64,000 nt of DNA from Castor canadensis (Eukaryota > Chordata > Mammalia > Rodentia > Castoridae), in NCBI RefSeq assembly GCF_047511655.1, contig NC_133392.1, positions 162,244,542-162,308,541 of the forward strand, given 5' to 3'. Position 1 is the first letter of the stretch. Each line of letters begins with the position of its first letter. A program made the translations under genes and the position numbers. The notes beneath the pieces were generated by a model. That model did no database searches. It was not told the origin of the DNA and worked only from the letters and a program-made list of their open reading frames with translations. Positions 49,601 to 58,600 of the stretch are shown here, piece after piece.

Positions 49601-52600
49601 AGGCCCTGGAGAGGAGAGGGAGGTGGGGGACGTAGGGGACATGGTGGACGGGACCACAGCAGCCGCTGCTCCAGGTTTAGGCCCCTGGACACCAGTGGCC
49701 ATCCTGCCCTGCACACCTGGCTGCTGCTGCCTCCCAGCCGTCCCTCTCCTGTCCTGGCTGCCCCCTCTCTCTGGCCCCCCATCTTTCTGGCTTTCTCCCT
49801 CCCTCTGGTGTGGTACACCCACAGAGCTCCAGTCTCTCTCCCTCCCTGCCTTCCAGGACTTTCCTTGCTCAGACCCTCCATGACAGCCTAAGAGGACGCT
49901 CAGGCCTGGTGCCCTCAGCCCACACCAACCCTGGTCCACTCTCCACAAACTCAGCAGCACTGAAGACTCACACTCACAAGCATACACATACCCTCTGGGG
50001 GTTTTTTCAGGGGGAGTGGCTGGTTATTGAGACAGGGGCTTGCTATGTAGCCCAGTAGGGCCTCGAACTCATCACCCTCCTGCCTCCGCCTCCTGAGTGC
50101 TGGGATTACAGGCGTGAACCACCATGCCCAGCTTCACACACACTCATGTGCACACTCCCACCAGCATGTACACTCACACCCGCCCCGCACAGACTCCCCC
50201 ACAGAGCACCAGTTTTACTCTGGCACGGATGTGTTCCAATTTCCCAGTTTGTGGACATCCAGCCCAACGACGGGTTTGGGACGATCATGCCATTGGAGAC
50301 TTTGCAACTCGACCTGCTCTTCCAGCCCACCAAAGCCAAGGAATACAGCTTTGAGCTGATTTGCAAATCTGAGATAAACCGGTGAGCCTGTGGGGCAGAG
50401 GGAATGCATGGCCCCGCTCAGCCTTCCCAGTCCTCCTCACCCGGCTCTCCCTGGACCCCACCAGGCTAATCACAGAGCTGAGCCCCAGACACAGGAGAAC
50501 AGGCCTGCACCCCCGTGGCCTTTCACTGTGGCCCAGCTCACCCTTGTGTGAGAGGAGTGAGAGCAAGCGTGTGGACACGAGTGCAAAGCAGCACGTGGCA
50601 TGGCTTCCGTGGGCAGGTGTGAGTGCATCGCGAACACGTGCACGCGTGCCAGTGTGCACCCACGAACTCGTGGGCATGTGTGTGAGGGAGTTCGCATTTG
50701 AGTGGGCGTGCATGCGTGAGTATGGGTGAGTGTGTGCGTGTGCGAGAGTGCACGTGTGTACAGGTAAGAGTGAGCGTTCTTGTCTGCAGTCTGTGTGAGC
50801 GTGTGTGAGCGTGTGTGCCTCTGATTGTGGGTGGGCGAGAGTGTGAGCGGGTGGTGTGCAAGCCCCTCTGCATACGGCAGGTGCGTGCTGAGCGGGCTCA
50901 GTCTCTCCTCCCTGCAACCGGGGGGCGGGAGTAGGAAAGTAGGGAGAGGGAGAAAAGGTGCTGGGGTCCGGGCCACACGAAGGGCCCGGGGGGGATCAGC
51001 CTGGGGAGGACGTTCTGGGGCGGAGGCCATGAGCTGCTGAGTCAGTTCCCAGAGCACCCCATGCTGTCTCCAGCCAGCTCACCCAGGAGCCTGTCTTTTC
51101 TTTCCACCCTTCCACCAAGCTGCAGAACCATCGGTGAGAATCTGTGTTTCATTGTTAAAAACGATCCACCTGTAAACAGAAGTTACCAAAAGTGAGCCGG
51201 GACCATGTCAGTGTCCTAGGTGGCTTCCCCCGGTCACCTCAGGAAAGAAAGTGTGGGGTGGCCAGGGGCTTGGCGGCCCCACTCAGAGGCAGCCTTGGGT
51301 CCCCCGTCATGGCACTCATAGGTGCAGGTGCGGCACTGAGAGGACCCCTCTCTCCTCCCCACCCGTCCAAAGCTGCCTCCCTGCAGCTCCACCGTTTCCA
51401 GCCAGAACCCTGGATCCCGCCTTGGCTCCTCGTTCTCACACACCCCACAATCTCTCTTTCTTTTTGAGACCGGGTCTTACTCTGTAGCCCAGGCTAGCCT
51501 TGGACTTTCTATCCTCCCGCCTCTACCTCCAGAATGCTGGAATTACAGCCATGTACCACCACAATTGGCTCCTCTCTCTCTCTCTCTTTTAGGGATGGGG
51601 TCATTATATGTAGCCCAGGCTGCCCTTGAACTTGTGATCCTCCTGTCTCAGCTTCCCAAGTTCTGGGATTATAGGTATGCATCACCACATCTGGCTTTAT
51701 TTTCCTTTTCTTTTTTGGTCCTACTGGAGCTTGAACTCGGCCTCACGCTTGCTAAGCAGGTGCTCTACCACTTGAGCCATTCTGCCAGCCCCACGGGTGG
51801 GATTTTCCTGTGTCCCTCTGGCATCAGTGAACACATCCCTCTGCTCAGCGTCATAGATAAATCAGTCACTGGAGCCCCGGCCAGCCAGATTCCAGTTTGA
51901 TTTTCCCAGCAGCTGAGTGGTAGCAGGTCCCTCACCAGGCAGCCGGTGATGCCTGAGCCTCTGTGCTCAAGGCCTAGCTCCACCAGGAGTTGCCAAAAGA
52001 CGCTATTCCAGCTCAAACCCTCCTGCTCCAGGCACTTGCTGGCATATTTCTGCTATTATTCAGTGGCATGCTTCCTAAGCAAAGGAGGTCAAAGACTTGC
52101 TTCTTCCCTCTCACATTTTCTAAGTCAGGAGCTGGTGGGTGCAGTTTGGAGGAGGGTACAATAAGGGACTCATGGATGCAGATGTGTCTGACATGCCCCC
52201 TCGCCATGTCACAGACTTTGTTCCTCTACTGTCCCTTCACCGGTGTGAATGTCGTCCTCCCTTGTGCTCTTTGTCAGCTTTGTGATCTGATCTTTCTCTG
52301 CTGCTCATTTCCATGCCCAGTCATCTCCTCTGGACTCTTAGTGGGGAGCCCAGTTTGGGTAGCCACTCTAACCTGATGGCCCGAGGGCTCTCTTCTGCTT
52401 CTGCATCTCCACCTTCCTTCGCTCTGTGCTTTCTTTGTCCCTCTGCCTTCAGATAACCCGAGAACTCAGATGACCAATGGCATGTACCCCCACCCAAAAT
52501 ACCGTTCACGTTTTTATCATATCTGCCTCAGTTACAGAAGTAAATACTCTACCTGTGGCAAGAATTACCTTTGTTCTTCCTCCTGCCCAAGAGCCAATAC

Positions 52601-55600
52601 TTCCAAGTTCCACTGTCTTTCACTATGCAACTCTGTGCCTGTAAACTACATGCACATATATGCATGTACCCTGTGTGCCAGTGTCACTAAGCTGCTTTTT
52701 CAAGAAGTAGAAAAAGAGCCAGGCGCCAGTGGCTCACACCGGTAATCCTAGCTACTTAGGAGGCTGAGACCGTGAGGGTCGTGGCTCAAGGCCAACCCAG
52801 GCAAATAGTTTGAGAGACTCCATCTCCAAAAATAACCAGAGCAAAATGGACTAGAGGTGTGGCTCATTTGGTAGAGTACCTGCTTTGCAAAGCCCTCAGT
52901 TCAAACCCCAGTCCCATAAGAAAGAAAGGAAGGAAGGAAGGAAGGAGGGAGGGACGGAGGGGGAAGGGGACTGGGGGAAGGGGAGGGAGGGAGGGGGAAG
53001 GAAGGGAGGGAAAGAAGGAAGGAAAGTATAAGACCAGATGTGGTGGCTCACTTCTGTAATTCCAGCTACCTGAGAGATAAAGATCAGGAGGATTTTTGTT
53101 TGAGGCCAGCCCAGGAAAAAAGTAGCAAGACCCCATCTCAACAAATAAACCAGGAGTGGTGGTATACATCTATAATCTCAGCTATATGGGAGGCAGAGGT
53201 AGGAGGATCTTGGTCAGAGGCTGGCCCTGATCAAAAATTCAAGCCCCTATCTGAAAAATAACTAAAGCATAGGAGGTGAATTTGAATATAATATATTTGA
53301 TACATCGTAACAACTTTTGTAAATGTCACAATGTACCCACCCAGCACAACAATAAAGAAAAAGGCAAAAAAAAAGTTCAAGTATAAAGGGCTGATGGCAT
53401 GGCTCAAGTGGTAGAGCACCCGCCTAGCAAGTGCAGGGCTGTGAGTTCAAACGCCAGTACCACCACCACCCCCCAAAAAAAGAAAGAAAAGAATATTTCA
53501 GTATTGAAGACATTTTATTTATAGATGAGTATAATAGACTAATCCACATTAGCCTTTAAAGCATTAAAAATTGATGTAATTAGATGGGCACCAGTGGCTC
53601 ACTCCTGTAATCCTAGCTATTTGGGAGGCTGAGATCAGGAAGATCAAGGTTAGAGGCTGGCTCAGGCAAATGGTTTGCAAGACCCTATCTCCAAAATAAC
53701 CAGAGAAAATGGACTCGCAGGTGTGGTTGAAGCGGTAGAGCGCCTGCTTTGCAAGAACAAACCCCTGAGTTCAAACCCTCTCTGTCCCACAAAAAAAAAA
53801 AAAAAAAAAAAAAAGAAGGCTGAGGTGCAGCTCAACGAGAGTGCTTGCCCAGCAGGCATGAGGCCTAGCACTGCAGGTAAACGTTGATGGGGAAAAGGCG
53901 ATGAGTGTGAGCTCAAGGAAAACGTGGAATGTGAAATTTTCAAACATCTCTTTTCTTAATGTTTGGTGATGGGGAATCAATTCACCATGGTGTATAGAAA
54001 TCCCTGCTTACATTTCAAGAGTGACTTACCAGTTTTAGCTTTTAAATGTCAATAAGCATGCAACATAAGGCAGGAATTACTTCCTTTGCAACTGCTGAAG
54101 CTTCAGGATCAAGTGTTAGTTACCCACCAGATGTTAACAGGGCAGCAAACGACTGTGACAAATGCAAGAATGAGTCCTGGATACCAACCCCCCCCCAGGC
54201 CACCTGTCTGTGGGCACCGGCGTCCAACACATGGGGAGCTGTGTCTCCCCCGTCCCCTGCTCAGGGTCACAGAGGGACCACAGATGCCCCTTCATATCTG
54301 AGCACCTTCCCCTGCCACTGGTCTCTTCCAGGTGCTTCAAGATATCTTGCCGAGCCGTGGGTGTCCATCCACCCCTGGAGCTGTCCCACTACCAGATCAA
54401 GTTTGCAGCCACTGCACTGTATGACACCTCAGTGGCCACGGTATACGTCATCAACTCCCACCTGAGCATGAACAAGCTGACTCACTCCCTGCCCCGCATC
54501 GGCTCCGAGGAAGCCTCCCCAGTGGGACCAACGTCTTTTGAGTTCCTGCTGCCCCCCAACTCACCCATCACCATCTCACCCTCGGTGGGGACCGTGTTGC
54601 CAGGAAAGGTGAGCATAGGCTTCACTGGCAAGCAGGGAGGCAGGGGCTCCAGGCTACCATGCCTTACTCTCGGGGTGCCTGGCTCTGCCACATGGGGAGT
54701 AGGAAGAGGTCCTGCCTGACCCAAGGGGCAGGGAGCATCTGACAGATGGCCCAGAGGCACCCGCCTGGGGCTGGAGCAAGGGCAAACTCTGGGATCTCAC
54801 AGCAGACAGGGTACAGGGAGTGCAGGACTGTGGCCCCTTTCCATCCAGTGTCCTGCCTGGCCTCCGGCAGGGTTTCAAAAAATACAATTAATGAAATGTG
54901 TTTCATTACAAATACCACTTAAGTACTGGTTCTGTCTCCAGTGGACTATCACAGATGCTAGCTTGCTCCACCCACTTTTCTCTCTCCACCTCCCCCCTTC
55001 TTTCTGTCCCCTCTCTCTCCCTCTTTCCTTCTCTTCCCCCCTTCTCCCTCCCTTCTTCTCCTTCTCCACCATCATGTCACCCCCTACACTTACAATGAAC
55101 TGAACCACTGTGGAATCTGTCATGGAGACATCTTTCCATGAGGACTTGCAGATGGGGAACAGGTTTCCCCTTATTGCTGGGCCATCAGGCAGTGGGTGAG
55201 GTCCTAACCCATCCAGAACTCTGTTCTCAACACTTTCCATCATGGACCTCACCCCATTCTGCCCGCTCCAGCTGCTTGGGGCATTGCCTGGGAAGCCCTT
55301 TTGGGAGGGGCCCATCTAGACCAGAATCTCAAAAAGGTGACCTGAGGGGATCCAGGCTGGGATGCAGAGGAGCGAGTTCTGAGTAGTGGGCAGTGCAGCA
55401 GTAGGGCCTCCTATGCCCTCTGGGCTTCTGGGAGGGAAGGTGGCAGCTCTGTGTCTCCCCGCAGAGGTGCCTGGTCCAGGTGGCCTTCAGGCCTGTGCTA
55501 CCCCACAAGCTGATCATCGAGGAAGCCATGCAAATACTGAACAAGGAAATGGAGACCAAGCCAGTGCGTGGAGTGTCAAGGGCAGGTGTATGGTGCCTTA

Positions 55601-58600
55601 GGATGGGGGGGGCACAGGCCTCTGGCGCCTTGGATTGCAGAAGGTCCCAGGAACAGGTGTATGGGGAGCAAGGTGCATCAAGCTATGTCCAAGAGGGAAA
55701 AGGTTTTCTTGCAGGAGCCTCCACTCCCTGAAAGCACCACCAGGTGGCAGAGCCAGAGCTGAGATCCCCAAGAGAGGCTGGGACTGTGACCAAGGCAGGA
55801 CTGAGACCTGCCCAGCCTCTCGAAGTCACCTGGGGAAGGCCCTGGCAGTGGCAGGCATCCTGCCCACAGGCTCTGTCCAACACCATGTGCTTCCGTGTAC
55901 ACTGTGCCAACCCCCAGAGCTGTGTGTGGTCACTCACTTGCACAATTTTTTTTTTTTTGGTGGTGGTACTAGGGTTTGAACTCAGAGCTTCATGCTTGCT
56001 AGGCAGGTGCTTTACCACTTGAGCCACGCCCCCAGCCCTTCTTTTGCTTTAGTTATTTTTCAGATAGGGTCTCATGTTTTTACCAGAGCCAGCCTCAGAA
56101 TGCAATCCTTGTACCTATGCTCTCTGCATAGATGGGGTCTTAGGCACATGTCACCATGCCTGGCTTGTTGACTGAGGTGGGGTTTGCTGACTTTTTGCTG
56201 GGGCTGGCTTCAAATCCCCCATCTCCACCTCCTGAGTAGCTGATATTAAGGTATATGCTACCACACACGACCACAAAAGTGAAGAGCACTGGCCTTCTAC
56301 TCACCAGAGAGGCAGCGAGGTGTCGGGGAAAGGGGACCCCAGTTCTGCGGGCTCATTGCCCCCATTCTCCCAGCTTCCCCACTGCAGACATTGCAGTCAG
56401 TGAGCAGCTTCAGGGGTCTCTGCACTGGTACCTCATGCATCCCCTGAACACTCACCTTTCTCCACTGCTTAATACTGTGGTACCTGTCAGTCTTTCCTAA
56501 GGGCACAGTGGATTTGGGGTCCCATTCAGTCCAAAACTGAACCTTTGGCTCCCACAGCTCTGGTCAGCCCAGGTCTTCTGGGGGGGATAGTGTAGTGCCT
56601 CCTGGGCAGAGGGCAGAGCCCCTGGGGCAGCCCCACAGCCACTGCTACCCCACAGTTCCGAAAAGACACAACCACTCAAAGGAAGGAGCTGTGGAAGCAG
56701 TCCCTGTCTGCGATGCGCACGCAACCCCGGGATCGAATACTCCGGGTGTCCACACCCCATGTCCCAGAGGTGAAGAAGCAGGAGCTCGATGCCAGGTGGG
56801 CTGGGGGGACCCGCCCCACCTCTCCCCATCTGGCCTCATGGAGGCTTTCCCCACAAATGGCCTGGAGCACAGCTGCACCGACTTATGTGGCTAGAGGTCC
56901 AGGGCCGACTGGGTTTCAGACAGCTGGATCCAGATGCTCCCTTCTGGGCATCTGTCCACCCGTTCCCCTAAGCCTGCCCTCTCCCTGAGCAGACTTCAGC
57001 CTTCTTAGTGTGCAGGTGAGCTCAGGAAAAGCCCCAATGGCTTAGGCCACTTGCCCCTAGTAAGGTGCCAAAGCCACCGGCTCCCTCGTGGCTGACCAGA
57101 ACCCAGGAGTGATGGAGAATGTCCCCACAGAAGCCACTGAGAAAGCTGCATTGCCATACAGAGCTGGGAAAGCCTCCTCCTGGGGCCCACCTGGTCCCTG
57201 GCTGCTGCCTCTTCCTTACCCCTTCGTCTCCCCAGAAAGGCTACTCAGCCAGGACCCTAGGGAGTAGATGTGGCCTCATGGACCCCTTCTGTCTGGGAGT
57301 CGCTGATCCTATGCTGAGGAGCACAGGGGCAGAGCCTGTGGTTGAGGGGATCAGGGACATGAATGTATCTTGATGACTTCATTCCAGTTCTAACCAGTAC
57401 CAGATCGCCCAGGCCAAACTGACCAGAACTTTCCAGGCAACGTTTGACAAGTTTGTGGTTCCCTGTGTTGTTGCTAGTGGTGATGTCAAAGACAGGAAGG
57501 CACTGGAACCTCTAAACTTCAGGTGTGAGATGCTGGGGACAGGATGGGGCGTGATTGGCCACAAACTGACTGCCCCTCCTCTGCTACTGACCAAATCTGA
57601 GGTCCGGGTGGGCACAGGGCCACCCCGCTCTGCCCTCAGCATGCCCTTGTCCCTCCCCAGCCCCCACAACACCCTGTACCTGGAGCTGTGGTGTCCAACG
57701 GTGGCTCCAGCTATTGTGGTGACATCCGGCAAAGGCAAGACGGTCTTCGACTTTGGGGATATCGCCGTAGGTGTGTCCTGACTGGACCCTGACACCCCCC
57801 ATGAACCCCTCACCTCAGGGATCCATCCTCACCATAGGAAGAGGTGCTCCTTAGAGCCTCGGGTTGGGCCTGTGACCTAACACTCTCTGACCCTTTGTTT
57901 TAGGACACCGCGGGATAAAGAAGGTAACCCTCCAGAATATCTCCTCTGAGGACCTTGCCGTATCCTTGTCCACACAGGCACAGGCAACTTGCAGGGGGCA
58001 GGATGGGGCCTGTGGCAGAGCCCACAGAGGCCATGTCTCACTCCTTGACACTGAACCCTCAGATGGAGTTCTCAGTGCTGAACCCCAATGGCCCCTTTGT
58101 CCTGCTGAACCCCTCCCCCAAACTGCGCTCGGGTGAGACTTATAACCTAGTGCTGTCCTTCTCGCCCCAAGAGAGCATCCTGGTGAGTACCAGGCCCGGG
58201 GGAGGCTGTAGCCCTGGGCCCCACACACTTCAGGAACACATCGTGGCTGCAGACAAACACAGGCCCAGAACTGACCAAGCCAGGGTCTGCAAGTGGCTGG
58301 CCGTCCTAGCCATGCTCTGGCTGGCAAGTCAGAGGAGGCAGAGGGCTGTAGGGACTCCAGGCTGTCTCACCAGCATGTGCCCGAGCCAGACGCTCAGGAA
58401 CAGAGTGCCCCACGTGCCTGACGGACGTCTGATCCTTGCTAAGAGACATGGTCTCCTTAGGCTCAAGAAACACTGGACATCATCACCAAGAGAGGCTCCC
58501 TCACCCTCACCTTCATGGGAACTGGTGTGGCATCCATGATCACATGCTCCATTGAAGGTGACGTCCTCAACATGGGCTACGTGCTTGCCAGAGAGTCACT

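Noticed and set aside
49037-49987. 316-codon open frame on the minus strand, the longest in the window
   Set aside because: It is antisense to CFAP74 exon 24 and intronic CA-rich sequence, has no domain, and reads through low-complexity and splice-site sequence. Chance openness in GC-rich DNA explains it.
51116-51135. Possible tiny exon (ctgcag|AACCATCG|gtgaga) in intron 25
   Set aside because: The 8-nt segment has good-looking borders, but exons 25 and 26 already join in perfect phase and protein continuity, and 8 nt would shift the frame.
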